From contig CBDBMW010000009.1 in assembly GCA_965207595.1 (NCBI GenBank), positions 1 through 64,000 on the forward strand: 64,000 nucleotides of DNA, read 5' to 3'. A program made the translations under genes and the position numbers. The DNA comes from JAGWAJ01 sp026707615. GTDB taxonomy: Bacteria; Acidobacteriota; Vicinamibacteria; Vicinamibacterales; UBA8438. The notes below the pieces were generated by a model. The model saw nothing but the letters and a program-made list of their open reading frames with translations, did not search any database and was not told the DNA's origin. Shown in pieces: positions 32,474-41,870 of this stretch (positions are counted from its first letter, which is position 1; every line of letters begins with the position of its first letter).

Positions 32474-33469
32474 ATGCGCCCATCCATGCCTGCATCCGTC
32501 GATGGCTTGCGACAGCTCCTGGCAGACCACCTGTACATCGCCGACGACGGTCTCGCGACCGCCGTCTACCTCGCACTGAAGCTGCGCCGCCCCCTCCTGC
32601 TGGAGGGCGAGGCCGGGGTCGGCAAGACGGAGGTGGCCAAGGTGCTAGCGACTGCGCTCGACGCCGAGCTCATTCGCCTCCAGTGCTACGAGGGACTCGA
32701 CGTCACGCATGCCGTCTACGAGTGGAACTACGCGCGGCAACTGATCGAGATCCGGCTCGCGGAGGCGGCGCGCGCCGGGAGCGGCGAGGCGGCTGCCAGC
32801 GGCGAGGCAGCGGCTGGTGGCGACGACGCGGCCGTCCGCGCCAAGCGCGTCGGGGAGCTGTTTGGCCCCGACTTCCTGATCGAGCGCCCCTTGCTGCGGG
32901 CGCTCCGCGACGGGCGCCCGCGCCCGCCGGTGCTGCTGATCGACGAGCTCGACCGCGCCGACGAGGAGTTCGAGGGCTATCTGCTGGAACTGCTCTCCGA
33001 CTTCCAGATCACGATTCCGGAGATCGGGACGATCCGGGCGGCGACGCCCCCGGTCGTGGTCATCACCTCCAACCGCACGCGCGAGCTCCACGACGCCCTG
33101 AAGCGTCGATGTGTCTTCGCCTGGATCGACTACCCGAGCTTCGAGAAGGAGCTCCGCATCATCGCGACGAAAGTGCCCGACGCCCCCGTGCGGCTCGCCG
33201 AGCAGGTGACCGGCTTCGTGCAGGAGCTCCGGCAGGCCGACCTCTACAAGGTGACCGGCGTGTCGGAGACCCTCGACTGGGTGGCGGCCCTCGTTGCCCT
33301 CGACCGGCAGGAGCTCGACGCGGAGACGATCGACCGCACCCTCGGCATCGTCCTCAAGACCCAGGAGGACCTGCAGGCCGTCCGCGGCGAGCGCATTCAG
33401 CAGATGCTGAACCGGGCGAAGACGCCGGGCGCGCGAACGGTCGGTCCCGACGCGCCGGCCCGCACTTGA
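32474..33469 (+). CDS. coxD: MoxR-family AAA+ ATPase (CoxD-like)
   Basis: 331 residues. Walker A GEAGVGKT (45-52), Walker B LLIDELDRADEEF, sensor VVVITSNRTRELHDALKRRC, a MoxR-type lid. CoxD unfolds or activates the molybdenum hydroxylase and helps assemble its metal site; it works with the vWA protein CoxE, found downstream. ATG 32474 is preferred to 32459 because the latter lies inside the TATGAT -10. An Ala/Gly-rich insert (about 100-116) is unusual. Separated from coxSLM by vapBC and from coxE by mazEF, both on the other strand. Confidence 0.9.
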   Translation: MRPSMPASVDGLRQLLADHLYIADDGLATAVYLALKLRRPLLLEGEAGVGKTEVAKVLATALDAELIRLQCYEGLDVTHAVYEWNYARQLIEIRLAEAARAGSGEAAASGEAAAGGDDAAVRAKRVGELFGPDFLIERPLLRALRDGRPRPPVLLIDELDRADEEFEGYLLELLSDFQITIPEIGTIRAATPPVVVITSNRTRELHDALKRRCVFAWIDYPSFEKELRIIATKVPDAPVRLAEQVTGFVQELRQADLYKVTGVSETLDWVAALVALDRQELDAETIDRTLGIVLKTQEDLQAVRGERIQQMLNRAKTPGARTVGPDAPART

Positions 33470-33525
33470 TCGAGCAAGCTCGTGTAGATCCCCGCCGAGT
33501 GGTCCCTACCGACACCCCGGCGTCT

Positions 33526-33882
33526 TCAGGGCGCTCCGGTCATCGCAAGCAGCGCGTTGACCCGGTGCAGAACCGCGACGACAGTCGCCTTCGGGAGGAC
33601 GCCAATCACCGACGCGTTGCGCTTCCGCCAGTCCAGGCTCTTCACCTGATCGGCGAGGATGACGCCGGCAACGCCCAGTCCGTCCGGAACGGCGACTTCG
33701 AACGGGTATCCCTTGACCCGGCTGGTGACAGGACAGAACAGCGCGAGGCCAACCCTGCCGTTATACGCAGCGGGCGAGAGTACGACGGCGGGTCGGCGGC
33801 CCGCCTGCTCCCTTCCGGTCTGCGGGTCGAAGTCGATCCACACGGCATCGCCGCGCTCGGGAACGCGTCGCGGCGACTTCAC
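33526..33882 (-). CDS. mazF: MazF/PemK-type mRNA interferase toxin
   Basis: 118 residues. RGDAVWIDFDPQTGREQAGRRPAVVLSPAAYN, then LFCPVTSRVKGYPFEVAVP and VILADQVKSLDWRKRNA are the classic MazF motifs (Arg/Thr active site in the second block). It cuts mRNA at short sequences. GTG 33882 overlaps the TGA of mazE (GTGA). Confidence 0.93.
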   Translation of the reverse strand: MKSPRRVPERGDAVWIDFDPQTGREQAGRRPAVVLSPAAYNGRVGLALFCPVTSRVKGYPFEVAVPDGLGVAGVILADQVKSLDWRKRNASVIGVLPKATVVAVLHRVNALLAMTGAP

Positions 33883-34121
33883 CAGGACTCGCCACCGACG
33901 GAGAGGCCGGTTTCGACCTCATCGTGAATGTTGTCGTCGGTCACGCCAGCCAGCAGCGCGTCCAGATCCGTTGCGGGCTTTTCGAGCACCGAGATCTCGA
34001 GCTTCTCCCCCCGAGGCGTCAGCTCCACGGCGGTGTCGAGGCTGAGGCCAACCTGGGAAGCCACCGATTGCGGTATCCGGACCGCCAGACTGTTGCCCCA
34101 CTTTCCGATGCGCGTCTCCAT
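33879..34121 (-). CDS. mazE: MazE-type antitoxin
   Basis: 80 residues. AbrB/MazE-type DNA-binding fold: METRIGKWGNSLAVRIPQSVASQVGLS...VELTPRGEKLEI. The acidic C-terminal tail (DDNIHDEVETG) would block MazF. Transcribed from TTGACG-17-TATAAA upstream. Confidence 0.92.
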   Translation of the reverse strand: METRIGKWGNSLAVRIPQSVASQVGLSLDTAVELTPRGEKLEISVLEKPATDLDALLAGVTDDNIHDEVETGLSVGGESW

Positions 34122-34174
34122 GGCGGACCTTCCCCTGCTTCAGGTTGCGAGCGGATGCGGAAGTAGATACAGTG

Positions 34175-34203
34175 TTTATACGCTTGTAGGCTGCGGGCGT
34201 CAA
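34175..34203 (-). promoter_or_regulatory. mazEF promoter (TTGACG-17-TATAAA)
   Basis: Minus strand: TTGACG 34203-34198, 17-nt spacer, TATAAA 34180-34175. One of the best sigma-70-like promoters in the window, about 54 nt before the mazE start. Confidence 0.7.
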
Positions 34204-34245
34204 CCGCGGTCGGTGGCGCAAGACCGTCAACAGTACGGAGCCGCG

Positions 34246-35478
34246 ATGTCCTACCTGCTCCACAACCTGCTGCACTTCGTACGGCTGCTGCACCGGCTGG
34301 GGCTCGACGTGCAGGCGGGGCGGACGCGCGACGTCGCTGCGGCCCTTGCGCACGTGGACGTGGGGCGGCGGGCCGACTTCTACCACACCCTGCGCTGCCT
34401 GCTCGTGCACCGGGTCGAGGACCTGGAACCGTTCGACGAGGCGTTCCGGGTGTTCTGGCGCCGGCCGCACGGCGACTGGACGCCGCGCGATCTGCGCGCG
34501 ATGGGCGAAACGCGCCGCTCCGGTCAGTCGGAGTACGAATCGGAGCTGCCGCCCGGGGGCGAGGGCGGGGACGGGGACGCGAGCCGCGAGCCGCGCTACC
34601 AGGTGGAGCGCATGGCGGCGCTCAGCTACAGCAGCCGGGACGCGCTGTACGCCAAGGACTTCGAGCAGTTCACGGAGGCGGAGGTGGCGGCGGCCCAGCG
34701 GCTGATCGCCGATCTCGACTGGGAGCTCGGGGCGCGGCGCTCGCGGCGCTGGACGGCCGGCCGCGGTCCTGTCCTGGACCTGCGCCGCACCCTGCGCGCC
34801 AACCTGCGCTACGGCGGCGAGCTGGTCGACCGGCCGACCCGCCGCCGCAAGACCAAGCCGCGGCCCCTCGTGCTCCTGTGCGACGTCAGCGGGTCGATGG
34901 AGCGCTACAGCCGCATGCTGCTCCATTTCGTTCACACGCTGAGCGGCAGGGACCGGACGGCGCGCGTGGAGTCGTTCGTGTTCGCCACGCGCCTCACCCG
35001 CATCACGCGGCAGCTCGCCGCGCGGGCCGCGGGGGCCGTCGTGCCGACCCTGCCGCGGACGATCGGCGACTTCGGGGGCGGCACCCGCATCGGGGAGGCG
35101 CTGCGCACGTTCAACGTCGACTGGGCCCGGCGCGTGCGCGGCCAGAGTCCCGTGGTGCTGCTGATCTCGGACGGCTGGGACCGCGGCGAACCGGACGTGC
35201 TGCGCCTCGAGATGGGGCGGCTCCAGCGCTCCTGCCAGCGGCTGATCTGGCTGAACCCGCTGCTCGGGTCGCCCGACTACCTGCCCCTGACGCGCGGCAT
35301 GCAGGCGGCGCTGCCGTTCATCGACGACTTCCTGCCGGTCCACAACCTGGCGAGCCTCGACGCGCTGGCGCGGCACCTCAACGCGCTGCCCGCGCGGCGC
35401 CCGGCCCGGCGGCAGGCGCCAGCCCGGCCTTTGGCGCCCGCGGCGACCGCGGCGCACGTGGCACCGGAGTATGCTTGA
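34246..35478 (+). CDS. coxE: vWA-domain protein (CoxE-like)
   Basis: 410 residues. The C-terminal von Willebrand A domain has the MIDAS DVSGSMERYS, the second site GDFGGGTRIGEAL and LISDGWDRGEPD. The N-terminal half (LLHFVRLLHRLGLDVQAGRT...) is typical of CoxE/VWA-CoxE proteins that work with the MoxR ATPase in maturing molybdenum hydroxylases. ATG 34246 has GGAG 5 nt upstream. It ends 3 nt before coxG, so the two are co-transcribed. Confidence 0.9.
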   Translation: MSYLLHNLLHFVRLLHRLGLDVQAGRTRDVAAALAHVDVGRRADFYHTLRCLLVHRVEDLEPFDEAFRVFWRRPHGDWTPRDLRAMGETRRSGQSEYESELPPGGEGGDGDASREPRYQVERMAALSYSSRDALYAKDFEQFTEAEVAAAQRLIADLDWELGARRSRRWTAGRGPVLDLRRTLRANLRYGGELVDRPTRRRKTKPRPLVLLCDVSGSMERYSRMLLHFVHTLSGRDRTARVESFVFATRLTRITRQLAARAAGAVVPTLPRTIGDFGGGTRIGEALRTFNVDWARRVRGQSPVVLLISDGWDRGEPDVLRLEMGRLQRSCQRLIWLNPLLGSPDYLPLTRGMQAALPFIDDFLPVHNLASLDALARHLNALPARRPARRQAPARPLAPAATAAHVAPEYA

Positions 35479-35481
35479 CCC

Positions 35482-35940
35482 ATGGATGTGTCGGCGACGT
35501 ACACGTTCGAGGCCCCGCGCGACCGCGTCTGGAGCCTGCTGGTCGATCCGGACGTGATCGCGGGCTGCCTGCCCGGCTGCGAGTCGATGGAGGCGCTCGG
35601 CGACGACACCTACCGCGCGACCCTCACCATCGGCATCGCGGCCATCACAGGAAGCTACCAGGGCACGGTCCGCATGACCGACAAGCAGGAGCCGGAGCGC
35701 TACACCCTGGTGGTGGAGGGCAAGGGCAAGCCCGGGTTCGTCAACGGCTCGGCCACGATCTCGCTGGCGGAGGAGGCCGGGGGCGCCGAGACGCAGGTCG
35801 CCGTGGCCGGGTCGGCGCAGGTCGGCGGCACCATCGCGCGCGTCGGCCAGCGCCTGCTGGGCGGGGTATCCAAGATGACGATGGACCGCTTCTTCGCCTG
35901 TCTCCGGGAGCGGGCGAAGCAGGGCGGCGCGGAGGCGTGA
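35482..35940 (+). CDS. coxG: CoxG-like SRPBCC protein
   Basis: 152 residues. SRPBCC fold with YTFEAPRDRVWSLLVDPDVIAGCLPGCESMEALG and TLTIGIAAITGSYQGTVRM, the signature of CO-dehydrogenase subunit G. In Oligotropha CoxG helps recruit the enzyme to the membrane. The C-terminal GGTIARVGQRLLGGVSKMTMDRFFACL is a typical helix. TATGCT ends 6 nt before the ATG, but coupling to coxE (3-nt gap) is equally likely. Confidence 0.92.
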   Translation: MDVSATYTFEAPRDRVWSLLVDPDVIAGCLPGCESMEALGDDTYRATLTIGIAAITGSYQGTVRMTDKQEPERYTLVVEGKGKPGFVNGSATISLAEEAGGAETQVAVAGSAQVGGTIARVGQRLLGGVSKMTMDRFFACLRERAKQGGAEA

Positions 35941-37319
35941 TGGCCATTGTGTGGCGCGCCGCGGCCGGCCTGGCAATCCTCGCCGCGTTCGCGGCCGGCG
36001 TCGTGACGATGCTCGTCGTGGTCTTCGATCTGCGGGTCGAGCTCGCCGGCAGCGGCCTCCGGCCCATCTTCTCGTTCGGCGATCCCGAAACCCACTACGC
36101 CGCGCTGGACGCCCACCGCGCCGCGAATCCCGCCCCCGCGCGACCGAACGCGACCGCCGCCCGCTGGACCGATTTCCGCGGCCCCCTCCGCGACGGGCGC
36201 TACACGGAGACCGCCATCCGCACCGACTGGCCGGGCTCCGGGCTCGACCGACTCTGGCACCACCCGATCGGCGGCGGCTACGCGTCGTTCGTCGTGGCCG
36301 ACGGACTCGCCTTCACCATCGAGCAGCGGCGGGACGAGGAAGTGGTCGCGGCGTACGACCTCGAGACCGGGGCCGAGCACTGGACGCACGCCTGGCGCGC
36401 ACGCTTCGAGGAATCGATGGGCGGCCCCGGACCGCGCGCCACGCCGACCTGGCACGACGGCCGGCTGTATGCGCTGGGAGCCAACGGACGCCTCGTCTGC
36501 CTGGATGCCGGCACGGGCGATCTCGTCTGGGAACGGAACATCCTGGCCGACGGCGGCGCCGCCAACCTGCCGTGGGCCATGTCGGGCTCGCCGCTGGTCG
36601 TCGACGACCTGGTCGTGGTGCAGCCAGGAGGAACGGCAGGCTGGTCGGTGGCCGCTTACGACCGGCACTCGGGCGACGTGGCCTGGCACGCCCTGGACGA
36701 CGTGCAGGCATACGCGTCGCCGATGCTCGCCACGCTCGCCGGTGTCCGGCAGGTGGTGGTCGTCACCGCCGGGCGGGCCGTCGGACTCCGACCGGCGGAC
36801 GGTGCCCTCCTCTGGGAGTACCCGTGGGAGGTGGGGATGGTGCCGAACGTAGCCCAGCCCCTGCCGGTGGGGGGCGACCGTCTCTTCCTCTCCGCGAGCT
36901 ACGGGAAGGGTGCGGCGCTCATCGCGCTGGCGCCCGAGGGCGACGGCCTCGCCGCGTCGACGGTCTGGGAAACCCACCGGATGCGGAACCGGATCAGCAG
37001 CTCGGTGGTGGTCGACGGCTACATCTACGGCCTCGACCACGCGATCCTCGCCTGCCTCGACGCCGCGACCGGGGAACTCATGTGGAAGGGCGGCCGCTAC
37101 GGCGACGGGCAGCTCCTCGCGGCCGGCGATCACCTGGTGGTGCTGACGGAGGACGGCGACGTGGTCCTGGTGCGCGCCACGCCGGAGCGCCACGAGGAGG
37201 TGGCCGGCTTCACCGCCATCGACGGCAAGACCTGGAACGTGCCCGCCATCGCCGGCGGGCGTCTGCTGGTGCGGAACGCCCGCGAGATGGCGGCGTTCGA
37301 TCTCCTGCCGCCGTCCTGA
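35940..37319 (+). CDS. Membrane-anchored PQQ-like beta-propeller protein
   Basis: 459 residues. N-terminal membrane anchor (AAAGLAILAAFAAGVVTMLVVVF), then TDFRGPLRDGRYTETAIRTDWP, the usual entry of 'outer membrane protein assembly-like' PQQ propellers. Repeated blades follow, such as AYDLETGAEHWTHAW, LVCLDAGTGDLVWERN, LRPADGALLWEYPW and CLDAATGELMWKGG. No dehydrogenase catalytic residues are evident, so a scaffold or sensor role is more likely than an enzyme. Its ATG overlaps the coxG TGA (TGATG), placing it in the same transcript. Confidence 0.82.
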   Translation: MAIVWRAAAGLAILAAFAAGVVTMLVVVFDLRVELAGSGLRPIFSFGDPETHYAALDAHRAANPAPARPNATAARWTDFRGPLRDGRYTETAIRTDWPGSGLDRLWHHPIGGGYASFVVADGLAFTIEQRRDEEVVAAYDLETGAEHWTHAWRARFEESMGGPGPRATPTWHDGRLYALGANGRLVCLDAGTGDLVWERNILADGGAANLPWAMSGSPLVVDDLVVVQPGGTAGWSVAAYDRHSGDVAWHALDDVQAYASPMLATLAGVRQVVVVTAGRAVGLRPADGALLWEYPWEVGMVPNVAQPLPVGGDRLFLSASYGKGAALIALAPEGDGLAASTVWETHRMRNRISSSVVVDGYIYGLDHAILACLDAATGELMWKGGRYGDGQLLAAGDHLVVLTEDGDVVLVRATPERHEEVAGFTAIDGKTWNVPAIAGGRLLVRNAREMAAFDLLPPS

Positions 37320-37421
37320 GCCCCTGCAGCCGTCGCAACCCGCCCTGACGGGCGCGTTGGGAGACTCCTGGCCCGGCCGGCTCGCGCGACCGGCTCCGGC
37401 CGCCGGCGAACAGGACTCCGA

Positions 37422-38342
37422 TCAGGCGCGCTTCCGCTTGCGGACCGGGGCCGCGGCGCTGCCGGCGCCGCCCGATGCCTCCGTTGCCGCAGCCCGCGTC
37501 GCCCGTTTCCGGGGCGCCTTGACCGGCTTCTTCTTCGAAGCGCTGACCTCGTCGAGGTCCTTGTTGCGGCCCACCGCGTCGAGACTCTTGCGCAGCGCCT
37601 CCATCAGGTTGACGACCTTGGCGGGCGCCTCCACCTCGCTCTCGACCACCTCCTCGCCGGCCACCTTCGCGTCGATGATGCGCCGCAGCTCCGCCTGGTA
37701 CTCGTCCGTGAACTCGCGCAGGTCGAGGTCGCCCGCGAAGTTGCCGATGACCTGCTTCGCGAGCGCCACCTCGGCCTCGTTCACCGTCTCCGGCAGGTCC
37801 TCGAGCTCGTCGATGCCCGACATGCGGCGCACCTCGCTCGCCTGGCGCAGCGTGAACATGACGAGGCCCTTCTCGCGCGGCTGCACGGCGACGAGGTACT
37901 CGCGGCCCAGCAGGGCCAGCTTGCCGATCCCGGCCTTGCCCGCGAGCGCCTCGCGCAGCACCGCGAAGGCGCTCGCCGCCACCTTGCCGTCGGGGGCCAG
38001 GTAGAACGGCCGCTCCACGTACATCGGGTCGATGGAGTCGACGTCCGCGAAGCGCAGCAGGTTGATGATGCGCGTCGACTCGGGCCTCGCCTTCGCCAGG
38101 TCCTCCTCGTCGACGACGACGTAGCGGCCCTTCTCGAACTCGTAGCCCTTGACGATCTCGGACTTGTCCACCTCGCGGTCGCACTTCGGGCAGCGCTTCT
38201 TCTGCGTGATGCGCGTCTGGCATTCGGCGTGGAGCTGGTTGAACCGGATCACGCCCGCGGTATTGGTCGCCGGGAAGACCCGCACCGGGACCGTCACCAG
38301 GCTCACCTTCATGTACCCCTTCCAGGTCGGACGTGCGGGCAT
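37422..38342 (-). CDS. ku: Ku end-joining protein
   Basis: 306 residues. It starts MPARPTWKGYMKVSLVTVPVRVFPATN and contains FNQLHAECQTRITQKKRCPKCDREVDKSEIVKGYEFEKGRYVVV and RPFYLAPDG, all bacterial Ku motifs. It forms a homodimer that threads onto broken DNA ends and recruits LigD. The tail (KKKPVKAPRKRATRAAATEASGG) is Lys/Arg-rich, as in Ku proteins that bind DNA beyond the ring. GGGAGGAGAACG precedes the ATG and TATAGT lies further up. It is divergent from ligD. Confidence 0.95.
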   Translation of the reverse strand: MPARPTWKGYMKVSLVTVPVRVFPATNTAGVIRFNQLHAECQTRITQKKRCPKCDREVDKSEIVKGYEFEKGRYVVVDEEDLAKARPESTRIINLLRFADVDSIDPMYVERPFYLAPDGKVAASAFAVLREALAGKAGIGKLALLGREYLVAVQPREKGLVMFTLRQASEVRRMSGIDELEDLPETVNEAEVALAKQVIGNFAGDLDLREFTDEYQAELRRIIDAKVAGEEVVESEVEAPAKVVNLMEALRKSLDAVGRNKDLDEVSASKKKPVKAPRKRATRAAATEASGGAGSAAAPVRKRKRA

Positions 38343-38560
38343 CGTTCTCCTCCCACTTCACTATATCGGTCGCGGGCGGCGCCGGCAGCGACCGCGGACC
38401 ACCAGGCGGCGGCCGTCGCCCCGGCGCGACGCCGCCGGTCACCGCCGGGAGTCCAGTCGCGATCCGCCGGAACGCGCCGAGAACCGCTGGGGAGCACGGT
38501 CGCGGCCCGTCGGAACACCGGGGGGCGCGCCGCCGGGGCCGCGTGCCGTATGCTGTGCCC

Positions 38561-40807
38561 GTGCCGAGTCAGGGCAAGGCGGGAATGCCGGCGCCCCCGG
38601 TCTGGCGCGGCGACCCGCGCGACGTCCGCCCGATGCTGGCGGAGGCCGCGCCGGCGGCGGCGCACCCCAGCATCCTGGACCGTCCGGACGCCTGGTTCGA
38701 GCCCAAGTACGACGGCATCCGCGCCCTGGTTGCGCTGGACGGCGTCGCCCCGCCCCGGATATGCACCCGGCTCGGACGGGACAAGACGGAGCAGTTCCCC
38801 GACCTCGTCGAGCCCCTCGCCGCACTCGGCCGGCAGCTCCGGCGGCCCCTGCTGCTCGACGGCGAGATCGTCGCCGTAGGCGGCGACGGGACGGCGAGGC
38901 CGTTCCAGTACCTGCAGGATCGGCTGCACGTTTCGGGAGCGGCGGTCCGCGCGGCGGCGCAGGCAACCGCCACGGCGCTCGTCGTCTTCGACCTGTTGCG
39001 GGACGGCGAGGCGGACCTGCGTCCCCTCCCGCTCCACGAGCGGCGGCGGCGTCTGGAGCGTCTGCTGCGCCGACGGACTTCCGACAGGATCCGCCTGATC
39101 GACAGCAAGGTCGGTGACGGCACGGCCCTGGCCGCGCACGGACGGGAGCGCGGCTGGGAGGGCGTGGTCGTCAAGCAGCCGGACGGGCGCTATTTCAGCG
39201 GCCGGCGGAGCGCGACCTGGCAGAAGGTCAAGTTCACCGAGAGCGAGGAGTTCGTCGTCGGCGGCTGGACCTCGCCGCGCGGGTCGCGTCCCCACTTCGG
39301 GGCCCTGCTGCTCGGCTACTACCCCGCGGGCGGGGAGCGCGCGTCCTCCCCGGAGCGGCTGGTCTTCGCCGGCCAGGTCGGCACCGGCTTCACGGCGGCG
39401 GAGCTCGACCGCATCGCGGCGCGCCTGCTCCCCCTGGAGACAGGGGTCTGTCCGTTCGCCGAGCTGCCGGCGCCGCTCCGCGCGGAGACCCGTCGCTGGG
39501 TCTCGCCGTCGCTCGTCGCGCAGGTGACGTTCACCCAGTGGACGCGCGACGGCGTGCTCCGCCACCCGGTCTACGACGGTCTCCGGGGGGACAAGCGGCC
39601 GGACGAGGTGCGCCGCGCCGCCCTGCGGCCGCCCCCCGACCGCGCGCCGGCCCGGGCCGCGGCCCGATCCCGCGAAGCACGGGCGCCCGCCGGCGCGGAG
39701 GCGGCGCAGTCCGGTCCCGTGACGCGCTCCGCCCCCGCACCGCGACGGCCGTCGCGGTCGAAGCGCGCGTCCCGCCCCGTGGCCGCCCCGCCGGCCCGGA
39801 CCCCGCCGGATCCGCACCCGGAGCCTGCGGCGGGCGATCTGCTGGCCCAGCTCGAGGATCTGGAACGGACCGGCCGGCGCAGCACCCTCGTGCTGAGCGA
39901 CGGCGCGCGGGTGCCCGTCGGCAACCTCGGCAAGATCTTCTGGCCCGCCAGCGGCGTCACGAAGGGCGAGCTGGTGCGCTTCTACCTGCGCATGGCGCCC
40001 TACCTGCTGCCGGTCGTCGCCGACCGGCCGCTCGTCATGAAGCGCTTCCCCAACGGGGTGGAGGGAAAGTCGTTCTACCAGCACCGGGCCCCGAACCCGT
40101 TGCCGGAGGGCATCCGGGTGACCGCCGTCCGCGAGAGCCCGGAAAAGCCCCACTCGGAGGTGCCGTACCTGGTCGGCGGACGTCTCCAGACCCTGCTCTA
40201 CATGGCGCAGCTCGGCGTCATCTCGCAGGACCCGTGGTTCTCGCGGCTGCCGGACACCCAGGCGGCCGACATGGCGGCCCTCGACCTCGACCCGATGCCG
40301 GAGACGACCTTCGATCGCGTCCTCGACGTCGCCTGCTGGCTCCACGACGAGCTCGAACGGCTCGGCGTGCCGAGCTTCGCCAAGACCTCGGGGTCCGAGG
40401 GCGTGCACATCTTCGTTCCGCTGCCGCCCGGAACACCTTACGAGGCCGGGATGATCTTCTGCCAGATCCTGGCCACCGTCGTCGCCGAGGCCCACCCGGA
40501 GGCGGCCACCGTCGAGCGCATGGTGCGGCAGCGCCGGCCGGACGCCGTCTACATCGACTACCTCCAGAACATCCACGGCAAGACGCTGGCCTGCGCCTAC
40601 AGCGCGCGGGCGAGCCCGTTCGCCGGCGTCTCCACCCCGCTCACGTGGGAGGAGGTCCACGAGGGGGCGGCGGCGGGCCTTCGCCCGCACGACTTCACCA
40701 TGCGCTCGGTCTTCGGTCGCCTGGACCGGGCGGGCGACGTCTGGGCGGGGCTGCGGCGGTCGCAGCCGGCCGACCTCGAGGCGGTGTTCGCCTACGGGAC
40801 GGGCTGA
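38561..40807 (+). CDS. ligD: LigD: ATP-dependent DNA ligase and polymerase fusion
   Basis: About 748 residues. The N-terminal ligase domain has the adenylation lysine in EPKYDGIRAL (Lys49), LLLDGEIVAV, GWEGVVVKQPDGRY and the OB-fold end. A Pro/Ala/Arg-rich linker (about 350-430) leads to the primase-like polymerase domain with GNLGKIFWP, LALDLDP-type metal Asp575/Asp577, SGSEGVHIFVPLP and RSVFGRLDRAGDVW. No phosphoesterase domain is present. Order is ligase-polymerase, differing from the Pol-PE-Lig of Mycobacterium. GTG 38561 has TATGCT 6 nt upstream; ATG 38585 is the alternative. It works with the divergent Ku. Confidence 0.93.
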   Translation: MPSQGKAGMPAPPVWRGDPRDVRPMLAEAAPAAAHPSILDRPDAWFEPKYDGIRALVALDGVAPPRICTRLGRDKTEQFPDLVEPLAALGRQLRRPLLLDGEIVAVGGDGTARPFQYLQDRLHVSGAAVRAAAQATATALVVFDLLRDGEADLRPLPLHERRRRLERLLRRRTSDRIRLIDSKVGDGTALAAHGRERGWEGVVVKQPDGRYFSGRRSATWQKVKFTESEEFVVGGWTSPRGSRPHFGALLLGYYPAGGERASSPERLVFAGQVGTGFTAAELDRIAARLLPLETGVCPFAELPAPLRAETRRWVSPSLVAQVTFTQWTRDGVLRHPVYDGLRGDKRPDEVRRAALRPPPDRAPARAAARSREARAPAGAEAAQSGPVTRSAPAPRRPSRSKRASRPVAAPPARTPPDPHPEPAAGDLLAQLEDLERTGRRSTLVLSDGARVPVGNLGKIFWPASGVTKGELVRFYLRMAPYLLPVVADRPLVMKRFPNGVEGKSFYQHRAPNPLPEGIRVTAVRESPEKPHSEVPYLVGGRLQTLLYMAQLGVISQDPWFSRLPDTQAADMAALDLDPMPETTFDRVLDVACWLHDELERLGVPSFAKTSGSEGVHIFVPLPPGTPYEAGMIFCQILATVVAEAHPEAATVERMVRQRRPDAVYIDYLQNIHGKTLACAYSARASPFAGVSTPLTWEEVHEGAAAGLRPHDFTMRSVFGRLDRAGDVWAGLRRSQPADLEAVFAYGTG

Positions 40808-40886
40808 CCGGAGGCGGCCGATCGCACCGGTGAACCGTGCTACGATCGCGGCTCGACAGGATGCCGGGCGGACCCGGATTGAAGCC

Positions 40887-41819
40887 ATGAATCGCTGCCT
40901 GAACCGACCGTTCGCCGTTGCCGTCACCCTGACCGTTCTCGGTGCGATCGTCGCCCTGTCCGTCGTCCCGCTCGAAGCGCAGCGCTTCCGCCGCCGCACG
41001 ACGCTGACGGCCGTTCGGGCGGCCGCCGAGTCGGGCGACGCGCAGGCCCAGCTCGAGCTCGGCAGCCGCTACGACACGGGCGAGGGCGTCGAGCAGGACT
41101 TCGCCGAGGCCGCCGCCTGGTACCGTCGCGCCGCCGAGCAGGGACACGACGAGGCGCAGTTCAACCTCGGCAACATGTACGACACGGGCGAGGGCGTCCT
41201 GCAGGACTTCGCCGAGGCCGCCGTCTGGTACCGGCAGGCGGCCGACCAGGGGCACGCCGACGCGCAGTTCAACCTCGGTTACAAGTACGCCACCGGCGAG
41301 GGCGTGGCCGAGGACGATGCGGAAGCGGTGGCGTGGTACCGACAGGCGGCCGAGCAGGGGCACGCCAGTGCCCAGCACAGCCTCGGCTACCAGTACGACA
41401 CCGGGGGAGGCGTGGCGCAGGACGACGCCGAGGCCTTCGCCTGGTACCGCCGCGCCGCCGAGCAGGGACTCGCCGAGGCGCAGTTCAGCCTCGGGAGCCT
41501 GTACGCCAACGGCGAAGGCGTCCCTCAGGACGACGAGGAGGCGGTGGCGTGGTACCGGCGGGCGGCCGACCAGGGCAACGCCTCCGCCCAGAGCAACCTG
41601 GGTCTGATGTACGCCGACGGCCGCGGCGTCGATCGGGACAACGTCGCCGCCTACATGTGGCTCAACCTCGCGGCCACGCGGCTCACGGGCCCCCAGCGCG
41701 ACATCGCGGTCAACACGCGCGTCCGAGTGGCCGCCGCCATGAGCCGCTCCGATCTCGTCGAGGCGCAGCGCCTGGCCCGCGAGTGGACGCCGTCGGAACC
41801 CGACGACAGCCTGCGCTGA
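40887..41819 (+). CDS. Exported Sel1-repeat protein
   Basis: 310 residues. An N-terminal signal or anchor segment (FAVAVTLTVLGAIVALSVVPLEAQ) is followed by seven 36-residue Sel1 repeats (for example AQAQLELGSRYDTGEGVEQDFAEAAAWYRRAAEQGH). The last repeat is imperfect (VDRDNVAAYMWLNLAATRL). Sel1 repeats form helical solenoids for protein contact, commonly in envelope signalling. The repeats are so similar that recent internal duplication is likely. ATG 40887 has a weak ribosome site (GATTGAAG). Confidence 0.92.
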   Translation: MNRCLNRPFAVAVTLTVLGAIVALSVVPLEAQRFRRRTTLTAVRAAAESGDAQAQLELGSRYDTGEGVEQDFAEAAAWYRRAAEQGHDEAQFNLGNMYDTGEGVLQDFAEAAVWYRQAADQGHADAQFNLGYKYATGEGVAEDDAEAVAWYRQAAEQGHASAQHSLGYQYDTGGGVAQDDAEAFAWYRRAAEQGLAEAQFSLGSLYANGEGVPQDDEEAVAWYRRAADQGNASAQSNLGLMYADGRGVDRDNVAAYMWLNLAATRLTGPQRDIAVNTRVRVAAAMSRSDLVEAQRLAREWTPSEPDDSLR

Positions 41820-41870
41820 CCGGCGGTTCCCAGCCAGCGCAGGGCGTCGCTGCTCGAGGCAGCACCGGCC

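Noticed and set aside
32459..33469. ATG 32459 as start of the MoxR gene
   Set aside because: It falls inside the extended -10 TGATATGAT; ATG 32474 lies just after the predicted transcription start.
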